Part shown: one piece after another, positions 1 through 10,464 of the stretch
Layout of the letters: each line of letters begins with the position of its first letter
Numbering within the stretch: the first letter of the stretch is position 1
Source of the DNA: Vandiemenella viatica
Taxonomy: Eukaryota; Arthropoda; Insecta; Orthoptera; Morabidae
Reading direction: 5' to 3'
Assembly: GCA_031002005.1 (NCBI GenBank)
Contig: JARYHS010013630.1
Location: 31,831,504 to 31,895,503 of the forward strand
Length of the DNA stretch: 64,000 bases
The notes under the pieces: model-generated
What the model saw: only the letters and a program-made list of their open reading frames with translations
Told to the model about the DNA's origin: nothing
The model's database searches: none
Translations under genes and position numbers: made by a program

Positions 1-136
1 CAACTATCGTCCCATTTCATTACTTTCAACATTCTCAAAGGTTTTTTGAAAAAGTCATGTATAGAAGAGTAATAAAACATGTTACACACTATAATATGCT
101 CACTAATTCACAATTTGGGTTCAAAAAAGGATCATA

Positions 137-730
137 ATGGCTATATATTCATTTTTAAATAACACATTTGAAGAACTGAATAATAAAATGAATCCTGTAG
201 GAATATTTTGTGATCTTGCAAAAGCATTTGATTGTGTAAATCATGAATTACTTTTGAAAAAAATGGAATACTATGGTATTTTTGGGACCGCAGGTAAATG
301 GTTTAAATCATACATTGAAAGCCGAATGCAAAAAGTTTCAATTTTTGATTCTAAAATAAGTAAAGATGCTTCATCAGACTGGGAGAAAATAAAACATGGA
401 ATTCCACAAGGCTCTGTCTTAGGTCCCCTCCTCTTTCTGTTATACATCAATGACCTTCCTGGAAATTTATCCGACAAAGTTAAGAGTGTTTTATTTGCAG
501 ATGACACTAACCTGACTGTGCATAAAACACCAAACAATACTATAGAATTTAATGTAAATGAAGTACTTAGAGTAGTAGCAAATTGGTTTAAGGCAAATTC
601 ATTAAAATTAAATTTTGAAAAAACACATTATATTAGGTTTAAAACAAAAAACTATGCACAGCCAGATATATGTATAAACTATAAAAACAACACAATCTTA
701 GAAACAGAGTATAAAATTTCTTGGTATTAA
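137..730 (+). pseudogene. LINE family D reverse transcriptase fragment
   Basis: A 197-codon open segment encodes the palm of a non-LTR reverse transcriptase. In order it shows the AKAFDCVNH block (first catalytic Asp), PQGSVLGPLLF, and FADDTN with the catalytic Asp pair. It would perform target-primed reverse transcription of LINE RNA. The first codon is not the natural start, since the frame upstream is lost by the deletion near 136. A frameshift near 710 ends it; homologous sequence goes on in other frames to about 1300, including the C-terminal segment at 1017-1301. Not functional. Confidence 0.9.
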
Positions 731-1489
731 AATAGATCAGAAACTCTGTTGGCATGATCATATCACTACACTACTGGCAAAGTTAAGCAGTGCCACCTTC
801 GCAATACGAACACTTTCTCTAACAGCAGATCTAGAATTAATGAAACAGGTGTACTCCTCATATTTTCATTCAGTAATGTCATATGGCATAATTTTTTGAG
901 GAAACTCTTCACAAAGTAAAGTTTTCATAGCACAGAAAAGAGCTATTAGGTTTCTGTGTAGGGTAAAACCAAGAACTTCTTGCAGACAACTCTTTAAGAA
1001 ACTCAATATTCTTACAATGTATTCTCAGTATATATATTCTCTCATGAGCTTTGTCATAGAAAATTTTAACCTGTTTACACCTAATTCACAGGTACACAGT
1101 TTCAATACAAGAAACAGAAATAACTTGCATAAAACACAAACATCTCTGTCATTAGTACAAAGAGGAGTTAATTATTCTGGGATACATCTGTTTAATAAAC
1201 TACCTAATTGTATAAAACAGCTTTCAGATAATAAAGATGTATTCAAACAAAAACTTAAGAGATTATCTTATTGGCAACTCCTACTCCATTCAAGAATTTG
1301 AAGAAAATAATTAATTGTACTCATTATGACGTTTGCAAAACTCAGTTGCAAAAATGTATGTTTATTATTATTTCTTGTATTTGTAAAATATGTATATATA
1401 TATATTTACTATGATATGACTCATATTATCTGTATATGTATTAACAATGACATGTTTCACATCCCAGAGGTACTTCCTCAGCAGGGATC

Positions 1490-1556
1490 CATTTTTTTTT
1501 TTTTTTTTCCCCAACATTCTCCCCTAACCCTTAGGTTCAGAGATTCCTTTTGGAAC
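1490..1556. other. Poly-T containing insertion in the LINE 3' UTR
   Basis: Sibling copies read GGGATCCATGGAACAAG here. This copy instead has about 60 extra bases: a run of 18 T, then a C-rich stretch containing CCCTAACCC. Read on the - strand it ends in an A run, so it may be a tiny retroposed fragment. No convincing target-site duplication is visible. Confidence 0.6.
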
Positions 1557-1871
1557 AAGATTGATAAATAAATATGACTTTGGCCGACTAGCGGATTAGT
1601 CGGTTGTAAAGAGGCCGAATAGTCGGCCAAGCCGATCACGGTTTCAGGCGTATTCGGCAATTTCCGTGACGCTTCGTTTACAGCTGATTCGCGCGCAAGA
1701 GGCAACCGCAGCCTACGAGCGTGTCGGAACATGTATTGTTTAGTTGGCATTGTTTCTTGTTTCTTGTTTTTTGCTTGTGCACGGGTCAGAGCGGTGTTTT
1801 TGTGTAAAAATAAGAACAATAGTGTTGTTATTGTTCATTAAAGTGAAAGAGAATTAAAATTAATTTAATCA

Positions 1872-3402
1872 TGCCAAAAAGAAAGTCTCGTGTATGGATA
1901 TTTTTTTTTTGGATCAATTAGACAATGATTCGCGTAAAGTGAAGTGTAATCAGTGGCAAATGATAATTTCTCGTGGTGGGCAGGGAAAAACAGCAAATAC
2001 TACGAGTATGAACAACCATATCAAATACAGAAATCCAATCCTGATATCTCAGGTTCTGTGATCAAATGTTCCACTACAGACGATTCATCCCAGTCGCAAA
2101 TCCAAATAGATGAACTACCTACAACAGTGCCTACTCCGTTAACTTCAGTGTCGTCAGAGGTCAGTTTATGTCAGAAAAGCCAGCAAGGTAGTTTTGCTGT
2201 ACAATGGTCAAGAGAAGACTCAAGATCGAGAGACATCAATATTGCGATTGGTGAGATGATTGCACTTGTTGAAAATACTGGCTTTAGAAACTTGATGAGA
2301 AAAGTTAAACCAAAATATAGCATACGGGCAGAAAGTATTTCACAGAAAACATCATTCCTCATCTTTACAAAGAGACTAAATCTGAAATACGAAGAGGAGT
2401 GCTGAGTGCAGCTGCAATTTCAGTCACTACCGACATGTGGACAAACACAAATAAAAAGGAAAGTTTTTTGTTTTACAGCTCACTGGCTTTACGATAGTTT
2501 CAAATATCATCACGCAGTATTGCAAATGAAACATTTCCCCGAAACACATACTGCCAATAATATAACAAATTGTTTACAAGAAATTCCAACTTTGTGGAAT
2601 ATAGATACAACCAAAATTCACGCCGTTGTGCGAGACAACGGTAGAAATGTGACGAAAGGAATCGACGGTTCAGTTTTTAAGGGAATACCTTGTTTCATAC
2701 ATACTCTACAACTAGCAATCAATACTGCTTTGAACCATGTCACAAATAACTACTTGTAAAATCAAGACGAATTGTCACACACTTTAACCACTCTAATCAG
2801 GCTCAGTCAAAACTTCGTGGTCTGCAGAAAGAACTAAATTTAACAGACCACCAGCGTGTCCAAGAGGTAGGCCTATGTACCAGATGGAATTCCACGTAGT
2901 ATATGATATCTCGCCTTATAGAACAAAAACGGGCTGTTTCTTTATATGTGGCTGAAACATGGTAAATTTCGAAAATTTGTCTACTGAAGAGTGGAAAATA
3001 CTCTGAAAAAGCATTGAATATCTGAAGCCATTTGAAGAGATTACTAAGCTTATAAGTTCAAGTTGCTCTTCGGTGTCTGATGTAATACCTCATCTGAAAG
3101 CCTCACAGAAATATCTAGAAATTTACAATGATGAAAATAAAGAAATCATGGAAATGGAAATCCTGCTGGAAAATGATTTGAAGAGTAGGTTCGACTTGGA
3201 GCATAACAATGTCTTCACCCTGGCTACATTGTTGGATTCAAGATATAAGCAACAGTTTTTCGAGATAAAGGACCTCATCACTATTAGGTTCCAATTTTTA
3301 CTAGAATCTCTGAAAAATAGCATGAGTGATGACGAGAGCGACACACGGAGGAAGGAATTATATGGAGACGACGCAAGAGACCTTCACCACGCATTGAAGT
3401 GA
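1872..3402 (+). pseudogene. hAT transposase pseudogene with BED zinc finger
   Basis: The frame opens at the ATG at 1872 with a BED-type finger: VW..FF aromatic block, one Cys of the CxxC pair, ISRGG and a TTSM.NH region, about 1872-2030. It is broken by frameshifts and the second Cys reads as Trp. Open parts follow at 1953-2405, 2406-2759 and 3073-3402. The middle part carries the second catalytic region (VVRDNGRN, then PCFIHTLQLA). The 3073-3402 part has ATLLDSRYK, typical of hAT transposases just before the C-terminal dimerisation region. At least four stops or shifts make it non-functional. Confidence 0.85.
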
Positions 3403-3534
3403 AGCAGGGCGGAGGAGGAGTGGGGGGGGGGGGGCATGGCCAGAGTGGAGGGGGCATGGCCGCTTCCATACAGACACGGGGAATATGTACAAAAACCTCG
3501 AGGGGACTCTAGGATAAACGTGACGCCGCAATCT

Positions 3535-3930
3535 GGTGATGGATTATTATGTAACTCGATATGACAAATAAAAAATGAAGAATAAAATTTTTTCATATCC
3601 TGCTTCGTTTTCGAAATGTTCTGTCCCAATTGTGAAATGGTTTTGGTCGAAATTCAGAAGAAAAAATTGGTCAAAGTCAAATTTGATGATGGATTCTTAT
3701 TTAAAAAGACGAGACAAATGAAAAATAAAGAATAAAAAATTTCTATATCTCTCCTAGTTCTAGAGATATACTGTATCAAAAGTGAGGTGTCTTAAGTTGA
3801 AATGGAGAAGAAAAATTTCGCAAAAGTCAAATTTATTGATCGATTCTTATGTAACACGAGGAGACAAATCGAAAATAAAGAATAAAATTTTTCGATATCT
3901 TGCCTAGTTTTCGGGATATACTGGTATTGG
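3535..3930 (+). repeat. Three tandem 150-bp repeats
   Basis: Three diverged units start with GGATT/CGATTNTTAT at 3541, 3691 and 3841, exactly 150 bases apart. Each continues with GACAAAT, AATAAAGAATAAA and a TATC..CTAGTT-like stretch. They lie inside the hAT bounds and have no coding potential. A homopolymer run of 13 G at 3421-3433 lies just upstream. Confidence 0.8.
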
Positions 3931-4678
3931 GTTGATATGCGGCCTGGACCAAAAATTAATTCTGCCATAGCTACAATGAATTACATGCAGAATGGATGTT
4001 TCAGTTTTTTTTCCTACCACTTGTGGTTAGGTTGAAATGCGGCCTAGACCAGAATAAAAATAGTTATCTTGTTAACATACATCGTAAGCTTAATTGGAAA
4101 TGGCTGGAAGTAGTTTCCATCGCGATATACGTTTTGTCACTAACTTGGTTCTCATGAAATTACCAACAGTAATAGATAAATTCTTTGTCCCTCATGGAAC
4201 AACAAAACCATTCTGGTACAGACTGCATTTAGACCTAACCACAATCTCCATTAAATTGTCGCTACAGAATCAAACTATGTAGACATACCCACATACGCGT
4301 ATTTGAATCGCAAACTGTATTTGCAGTAACAAAATCGTTTGCTTCATCAAGATTCATAGATTGCATAGCATAATTTAACACATTTCATTTCATCATACAG
4401 TATAAACTGCAACGTGACGAAAGAAAGAGCAATACTAAATTCACTGAATCGCGATGTAAAACACATCCCCTTAAATCTCATTTTCAACACTCGTTAAAAA
4501 GTAATGCTAGTCTATTATGTGCAAAATAGCAAGGTATGCTGATTTTCTACACTACACCAGCAAAAATTTGAGAACAAAGTCATCCCATTGAGAGCTATGA
4601 CTAAATATTTATAGACAGGCAGCGAAGTTTGCAACTTCTACAGCTCACTTCAACAACGATAATTAGAATTCAACTTAC

Positions 4679-4749
4679 TTATGAAATGATATTCCATGTT
4701 CTTTCCTGTCTGGCCTATTTGTGCAACCGTACGCAACACAAGATCTCAT
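4679..4749 (-). CDS. Putative THAP-domain first coding exon
   Basis: On the - strand an ATG at 4749 opens 23 codons plus 2 bases that match the start of a THAP zinc finger: SCVAYGCTNR, then a basic turn, then GISFHK. THAP fingers are C2CH DNA-binding domains beginning M-x-x-C-x(2,4)-C and continuing to an aromatic FHxFP block, as here. The frame ends exactly at AA|GTAAGT, a strong splice donor (intron from 4678). The rest of the domain would lie downstream on the - strand. No other exon is visible within a few kb, so it could be a host exon, a gene fragment carried by the hAT, or an exon of a THAP transposase. Confidence 0.55.
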
Positions 4750-4850
4750 TATAAAACACTTATACACATTACAAAATGAAATAATCACTACATCTAACAC
4801 AATGTGAACATCGCAATTGTTTGGAAGCGCAATATCGCCGCTGCCGCCAC

Positions 4851-4862
4851 TGCGCATGCGCG
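4851..4862. promoter_or_regulatory. NRF1-type palindromic site
   Basis: TGCGCATGCGCG is a perfect match to the NRF1 consensus YGCGCAYGCGCR. It lies about 100 bases upstream of the THAP-type ATG in a local GC-rich patch (4825-4870), as expected of a TATA-less animal promoter. Function is inferred from sequence only. Confidence 0.5.
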
Positions 4863-4914
4863 AGCCTGCTTCACCGATTTAACGTAACTTCTCCTCCATA
4901 TATTTCCTTCCTCC

Positions 4915-5085
4915 ATGGAGCGACAGTGGCATAGATGATCTACACAGCACTTCCATCGATGAAGACAATATAGAAACAGCAACACAGCGGAATTTTTGGC
5001 ATTGCTACCAAAAATTTGTATCAAGAAAAATAGAAGATATTCAAGATGATAGGTCAATAGCAGCTCATGAACTGCAGTCCACGTA
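4915..5085 (+). pseudogene. Open coding-like stretch at the right end of the hAT
   Basis: One + frame stays open for about 50 codons (acidic, then NFWHCYQKF and a basic helix-like stretch) and stops at 5086, just before the terminal CCGACTA-rich region. It may be the remaining 3' part of the hAT transposase, with 3403-4914 an insertion or non-coding sequence. The usual SERxFS dimerisation signature is absent, so the assignment is tentative. Confidence 0.3.
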
Positions 5086-5427
5086 CTAAGAAGCCCGATA
5101 GTCGGCGTTCTTTGCCGAATAGTCGCCGACTATGAAAGTGGCCGGAAAGTCGGCTTTACCGATTAGTCGGAACATCTCTAGAAATAATATAAAAACACAA
5201 TATTTTGGGCTAAACCAATTGTCAAGAGGAAAAAAACGTGGCTGAGCTTGTGCAAGCCTTGTGTTCAACATAGACACGTGCATAATGAACTTGACCATTG
5301 TAGGTGGAGGGTTGAGAAGCGATAACGTAATCAGAAGTATTACTCACAAGAAAGAAAAACGGCACATTTAAAAGGAGAAATAATAATAATGATAAAAATA
5401 ATTGAATGTAAATTTTGAAGTAAGCTA

Positions 5428-5428
5428 T

Positions 5429-5468
<40 letters not shown>

Positions 5469-5469
5469 G
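5428..5469. repeat. (AC)n(AT)n microsatellite
   Basis: About 24 bases of AC dinucleotides run directly into about 16 bases of AT dinucleotides. The shadow frame across it is low complexity and not a gene. Confidence 0.95.
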
Positions 5470-5529
5470 AATCTATTATACTGGCCAGTGATGGTGTATA
5501 ACAGGGTGAGGATGGAAGGTATTATCTAA

Positions 5530-6530
5530 AATTTAGGCCTGGGGGCTGGCTGGTCTGCAAGATATGTTGGCCTACCAATTCCCACCTCCAGAGTTCAGAT
5601 TAAGAAGTGGTGTCGGAAATTACTCTAATGGCTATGAGTATGAAGCAATTATTGAGGTCGTGGGAATTGTGACTGCTGGCATGGTGAGCAACAGGGAGGT
5701 CTAGGTTTTGGGAGTAAACTGTTTGTCTGTGACTATTTATTCTGATGGATAATGAGTTTGAGCTAAGGCTGATGTAGGAACTTTGGCAATAGAGGCAATT
5801 GAGCTGATATTTGAGATGAGTTGTGGCAAAAGTGCCATTGCCTATGATGGGGTAGGTTTCACCATTAGTAGGGCTACAATACGGTATGGTAGGGGATGCA
5901 TACTGCATCTTATGCATCGGGGCCTGTTACATGGGAAGGATCCGAACAGTGGTTTAGGAGCATCGGAGGATTGATATTTGTGTAAAACTATATTTTTAGG
6001 TTAGGTGGTCTGCCAAAGGTGATGTGCAGTGTAGTGGGAAGAATGTGTCACATTTCAGGAAAGGATCTGAGAAAGTTGTAGCCAAAAATAAGAATTTGGT
6101 TTAGCAATTCCAAGCCATGGAAAAATTGGGTGGGGAAAATAGGGTTCTGTTTGGTTTTTGGGCTGCGTATGTCAGTGTGGTGGACAGTTATAGACTCTTG
6201 ATATCTGGAGAATAATTGTGGTTTATGAGTGCTCGGGTCAGGTTTTTGATATAAAGACTAAAGGATTCTTGGTCAGAGCAGATGTTTTGCTTTGGATGGC
6301 TAGGCTATATGGGACAGAACATTTTTTGTGATATGACTGGAAGCTATCAAAATGGGTTTGATGTGTACAGATGTGTATAAATGTCCATTCTGTACAGAGA
6401 TGTCCACATTCAGGAAAGTGATGTCAGTCTGAGAGTAGGACCAGGTGATAAGAACCTAGTTGGGGGCTTTGAAACTCTTGGTTTTGGCCGTCACAAGAAA
6501 GTCCCTTTTTTTCCTCCTATGATCAGCGAA
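5530..6530 (-). mobile_element. Penelope-like element fragment (RT end + GIY-YIG nuclease)
   Basis: Read on the - strand, broken frames match the distal half of a Penelope-like retroelement. Near 6370-6420 there is a FLNVDIS.QNG.LYTSVHIKP segment, typical of the RT. Near 5880-5960 comes an FPCNR.RC.RC Cys block. From 5917 to 5600 follows a GIY-YIG-like region with LNCLYC, YISL, a SIRINSHRQT core and PVAHHASSHN. Such elements encode a telomerase-related RT fused to this nuclease. Frameshifts and stops throughout indicate an old inactive copy. Confidence 0.7.
5600..5917 (-). pseudogene. GIY-YIG endonuclease remnant of a Penelope element
   Basis: This 105-codon open segment keeps the order of Penelope nuclease features: a Cys pair (LNCLYC), a YIS block standing for the YIG strand, an R-x-N-x-HR helix, then a His-rich SSHNSH block followed by NNCF. 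The segment at 41.7-41.9 kb has the same order. It begins after a frameshift, so its first Met is not a true start. Confidence 0.65.
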
Positions 6531-6879
6531 GAATTACAGGACAGTGAAAACTTTTGTGTTTAAAGCCAGGAGTCTAATGATAAGTGTATATGAACGATTT
6601 TTGCTGAGTGTAAGTCCTGAATAGAGTTTAAATTTATTGTTATATTGACATCAAACAACAGAAAACAAGCCTGTGTGTCAGAAGATGTTTGATCCATCCA
6701 AATTTCTTTGGATACTTTGGAAAGAGCCATACCAAGGAGATATATAGGATGGACAGATTCTTTCATCCAGGATCTATAATTTAAAGATTGAAAATTGGAC
6801 CGTGGAGCAAATCAAGTATAGATACATACAATCAGCTAAATCTTAATTGTAAATGTAAATTGTTGTCCAGCTTGATAAA

Positions 6880-7683
6880 TGAAATCAAGGTTGGTAAAAT
6901 ACAGATGTTCGAAAACAGTTCTCAATCTTCTGACCTGTTTACCGACATCCTTAGATAATACGATTACATTATCCATGTAAACTAATGTAGAAAATGGCTT
7001 TAATCCCCTCTATATACCCTCCATCAGCCTCTGGAAAGTAGCAGGAGCATTTCTTAATCCAAAAGGCATTCTGGTATACTCATAATGACCGTTTGGGATA
7101 TTGAAAGCAGTTTTTGGAATGTCCTCGTCAGCAACTCTTATATGATGATAACCACTACGCAAATCAAGATTGGTAAAATACTTATCTAATCCACTGTCTC
7201 TGAAATAGAAGGTAAAGGATAGACATCTGAAGTTTTAACAACATTTATAATCTACACAAAATCTGAACTTAGTTATCCATTTGGACACTTCTTTGGAAAG
7301 ATAGGCTATTCGAAGGCCTAAGAATACCATTCTTTAATTGTTGTAAATTCATCGATCAGTTGTCTCTGATGAAAAGGAACTCAAAATGCCTTCTTGTAAA
7401 TAGGTAATGCATCTCCTGTCAAAATTCTATGTTCAACTATTTCTGTGGCTGGGAGGGTTCTACCTGGTTCAAACAACTCTCTGATTTCCTGAAATAATCC
7501 TTCAATCTTATCTAAATCTATTTGTGACAAGTGGCTCAACTTATCCTTAAACCATATTTCGCTCTTCACTTGTGCAATACACAGCTTTTCACCCTTTACT
7601 CTGTGGTCAGCCTCATTAACATCATCATCAAAATCAACAAATATACTGCTAGCTAGCTCCTTATCACGTACTTGCATCGACAT
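6880..7683 (-). pseudogene. Gypsy pol remnant (pre-RT linker and reverse transcriptase)
   Basis: The 100-codon segment 7683-7381 ends with EHRI.TGDALPIYKKAF, the linker just before Gypsy RT. Downstream in shifted frames come [37 protein letters not shown] and YMDN, the catalytic box near 6969-6980. The last catalytic position is Asn rather than the usual Asp, and a stop follows QRLMEGI. These features place it in Ty3/Gypsy and show that it is inactive. Confidence 0.8.
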
Positions 7684-8039
7684 GTGCTATCTAATGACCA
7701 CATAGTATCTCAACATCTTCTTCACTAAAATTCTCAATTATAACGGTAACAAATCTCCTATCGTTAACTGTGGCAACTTTTTCAAACACTTCTTTTAACA
7801 CAGGCCTGGTTCGAATCCTACCATCCAGACTCATCTGGTAAGTCGACCAAAACTACAAAATTTTAATCACACCTAAAACTATCTTGAACTGGGACATCAA
7901 TTATTTTACCTTATGCTTTGGGAATTCTTTCTGCTCTGTTTGCACGGACAACAGACTTATAGGTTCGGGTAACTGCGAAAGTTGGGTTGGCCTCTCCCTC
8001 CTTTTTATTGTATGTTTATTGTCTAGTAACATCGAAGGT

Positions 8040-8270
8040 GGGTCTACACTCTTGTGTTTCCGCAATTCAATCTACCGTTTCGCCACATCAATCACTGCAT
8101 TGTACTTAGATAAAAAAAAAAAAAAAAATCCAGTTCCTAAGATACTCTGAAAATTTAATGTATGGACTACTTAAACCAATGCATCATGAGCATAATTATC
8201 AATTAAGATGGTAACATTCTTCATTCCAAATGTTGTGATATATCTACTCCCATCAAAACCAGTAATCTGA
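8040..8270. other. Unassigned sequence with poly-A tract
   Basis: This contains a run of about 16 A at 8113-8128 and no recognisable coding sequence. It lies between the protease-like and gag-like parts of the Gypsy remnant, so part may be an insertion. Confidence 0.4.
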
Positions 8271-8274
8271 TGTG

Positions 8275-8400
8275 TGACTAGAGACATTCCCAGCGTATTG
8301 ATGAAATGAAGTCCTCTCGATTGTCCAGCCGGATGGTGTTGTGTAAACACAACGTTTCGAACGCTGGCTTTACTGTCATCATCAGGTATCTTGTAGCTGT
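8275..8400 (-). other. Palindrome with CTGATGA...GAAA, Penelope-LTR-like
   Basis: On the - strand CTGATGA is followed 20 bases later by CGAAACG, then by a hairpin of GTTGTG, a 4-base loop and CACAAC (about 8337-8352). The two boxes are those of the hammerhead ribozyme core, known from Penelope element terminal repeats. Stem II would be weak and the UH cleavage site after the hairpin is not evident. A degenerate Penelope terminal repeat is the more cautious reading. Confidence 0.3.
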
Positions 8401-8590
8401 TGCAAGCTGAGTGCTGTCATTGCTTCGACTGGCTTGGTCACAAACAGAACCTCCTTTATTCCTGGAAGGTTCGCTCACTCTGGTTGGTCGAGAGCTCTCC
8501 GTTTGTTTGCAATCACCATAAACAACAAACTAAAATGCTTCACCGACCAATTTGGTATTCAGAAATCTTATTTTCTCACTACTTGACAAA

Positions 8591-8776
8591 TCACTGAATG
8601 ACAAAAATGCAAATTTCATAAAAAAATTCTCTAATTGACTCATTAGCTGTTCCACCAAATGTTATATTACTTGACATAACTGCAGTATTAACGCTAGACT
8701 TTAATTCATGATCAACAATTATATGCGGATTTAATTCCGACAATTTTTGACTCAAAATGTTAATTGCATTTTGCAA
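8591..8776 (-). pseudogene. Gag-like fragment of the Gypsy element
   Basis: A 61-codon open segment includes FGGTANESIREFFYEI, resembling the capsid region of insect Gypsy gag (F.GT.N..L..F). It lies upstream of the pol remnant on the same strand, as expected. Zinc knuckles are not seen. Confidence 0.5.
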
Positions 8777-9139
8777 AGGGACTTCTCTGTTCTCTAGTTA
8801 CTGCTCGGTGTGATCGAATCCCCATTCTCCTACTACTAAGCTCCGACACTTTAATTTACCGACCGATGATACTGCCGTTGTCCGCAGGCTGCTCCCACGT
8901 TGTTTCTCACGGTCGTTGGCTGCACAGGCTGCCTGTTGGCTCTATTGGTTCCTGGGCTCGAACCGACGATCTCCTTGTTCCAAGCACTGTTGCACAATTT
9001 TTTGACTTCGCTGCTAACAACATACACTTTCTAACACCTTCCCTATCACGTAAATCCCACGATATGACAACCAGTTTTTGTGATGGCTTCTTTTTCTGGC
9101 ACCAGGTGATTGTTGTTATGGCAGTATCACCAAACTCGG

Positions 9140-9555
9140 TAGCCTAAAAAAGTCTATTAGTTATAGATGTTATAGTTCATGATAAAAGGCTGCGTGAAGT
9201 TCTTATGGCTTGAGTGGTGGTAGCCTGATATGGATTTGAGAGGTTACTAGCAATGAAAAAGATGTTGCAGCAAAAGTTAAGGTTTATTGTCTTGCTTTAA
9301 TCATTGACAGTTTTACAAACACTGAACACAACTCCTGTTCATGCGATCGGTTAGCTGCTATCCATACACTGTTAAATTTTGAAGTATTTCAGCCTAAATG
9401 GGATAGCGAAATAAATTGTTGGTAGTAAGCTGCCTACATTGAATGTTCCTACATGACCGTTGCGGCAAGCGCCGTATTGCTGATATGGCACATACGGGGT
9501 CAATTACCTCGCCGGCTGTGACCGCCTCTGCTGCAAACAACGAGCTAACATTCAC
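9140..9555. other. Unassigned sequence before the RTE element
   Basis: No coding frame or known repeat was recognised. GC content rises around 9460-9535. It may include leftover LTR of the Gypsy remnant, but no second copy exists in the window for comparison. Confidence 0.4.
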
Positions 9556-9599
9556 TATGTTTTTGCAGAATTTTACAGAGATTTATTTGGTCCCATTAC

Positions 9600-10464
9600 T
9601 ATGTTGTTGGGATTAGTGAGATTAAACGGAAGGATGCACAGGATTTCAGGTCTGGGGAACACGGGATAATTAGCACACAAGTTGTCAACAGAGTCACTTG
9701 TGTAGGATTTGCAATTAATAAGAGTGTAGCGAAAAGGTTAAGTTATTATGAACAATTTAGTGACAGGACTATTTTGAAGAGGTTTGAAACTAGGTCCGCC
9801 GCAACCAGGTTAGTACAAGTGTATATACCTACGTCACAGGAAGATAACGAAAAATAGAGAAAATATACACCGAAATTGAAAGAAAATCTAATAAACATGG
9901 GTGGAATGTGATAGTGGGAGAAGGAAAATGGGGGAACATTGAAGGAAGTTTTGGTCTAGGAGAAAGAAATGAGCGAGGAAGCAGGTTGTTAGAATTTTGT
10001 GATAGGTATAAGCTAGTTGTGGCAAACACACTGTTTAAGAACCATGCAGAAAGGATATACACCTGGAAACATCCTGGGGATACAGGCCGATATCAGCTAG
10101 ATTATATCATGGTCAGAGATTCAGGAATAAAGTTCTAGACTGTAAAGCGTACCCAGAAGCAGACATAGACTCTGACCATAATTTGATAGTAATGAAGTGG
10201 AGGCTGAATTCAAGCAAATAAGGAAACAGTTTAAGCAGAACAGACTGGAAGCGAATAAACTGATACAATCTATCACGAGAGAAAAATTTACAGAAATGTT
10301 AGACTTTGGTCTAAGAAGTAACTCTGAAAGAAGCTCAATTGAGGACGAATGGAATGCATTAAAGACCAAAATAATGAAAGCTGGTAAAGAAACATTAGGC
10401 TTTGGGGAACAAGCTGCCCAAAAACCTTGGATTACAGAAGAAATTTTGGAACTGATAGATTAAA
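9600..10464 (+). pseudogene. RTE endonuclease domain remnant
   Basis: With several shifts it reads SEIKRKDAQDFRSG (conserved Glu of the nuclease), KSVAKRL, VQVYIPTSQED, then NIEGSFGLGERNERG and the LDYI block up to a stop at 10136. The following 10197-10463 segment encodes the linker to the RT. The metal-dependent nuclease nicks target DNA to prime reverse transcription; this copy is broken. Confidence 0.8.

Larger units (their letters stand above)
1..1574 (+). mobile_element. CR1-like LINE, family D copy 1 (3' half, decayed)
   Basis: This is the 3' half of a non-LTR retrotransposon that begins outside the window. It aligns almost base for base with the open copy at 28.6-32.1 kb, starting at the equivalent of about position 30572. 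The reverse transcriptase blocks are visible: a palm block with AKAFD, the PQGSVLGPLLF block and the FADD catalytic motif (about 491-508). The frame is broken by an extra T near 47, loss of about 7 bases near 136, a tryptophan-to-stop change near 897 and a small deletion near 918. The 3' UTR carries the same GGGATCCA segment as the other copies and ends in a short TAAA tail. The copy is dead but young, because most differences are isolated changes. Confidence 0.93.
1575..5175 (+). mobile_element. hAT-superfamily DNA transposon (BED-finger type), degenerate
   Basis: Broken transposase frames between 1872 and 3402 carry hAT hallmarks. The end near 5090-5175 is dense in CCGACTA/TAGTCGG words, and similar words in opposite orientation occur at 1580-1650. 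The right end reads inward as CTAGAGATGTTCC followed by ACTAATCGG. The left counterpart begins about 30 bases into that pattern, so the left terminus is missing, probably removed when LINE copy 1 joined at 1574/1575. No exact 8-bp target duplication could be assigned. Confidence 0.7.
6870..8790 (-). mobile_element. Ty3/Gypsy LTR retrotransposon remnant
   Basis: Order on the - strand is gag-like (8776-8591), protease/linker (about 7870-7680), a pre-RT linker (7683-7381) and RT (about 7380-6880). This is normal Gypsy order. The element is broken by many shifts. Neither LTR can be delimited, and the gag and pol parts are separated by a foreign-looking block at about 8170-8590. It is defective; no env-like frame is seen. 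Confidence 0.75.

Noticed and set aside
5222..5452. 76-codon Cys/Val frame on the - strand
   Set aside because: It is a translation of the AC/AT microsatellite.
9094..9110. LTR boundary and primer-binding site (TGGTGCC on the - strand) for the Gypsy remnant
   Set aside because: There is no second LTR in the window to confirm it, and a short TGG-starting word is too common.
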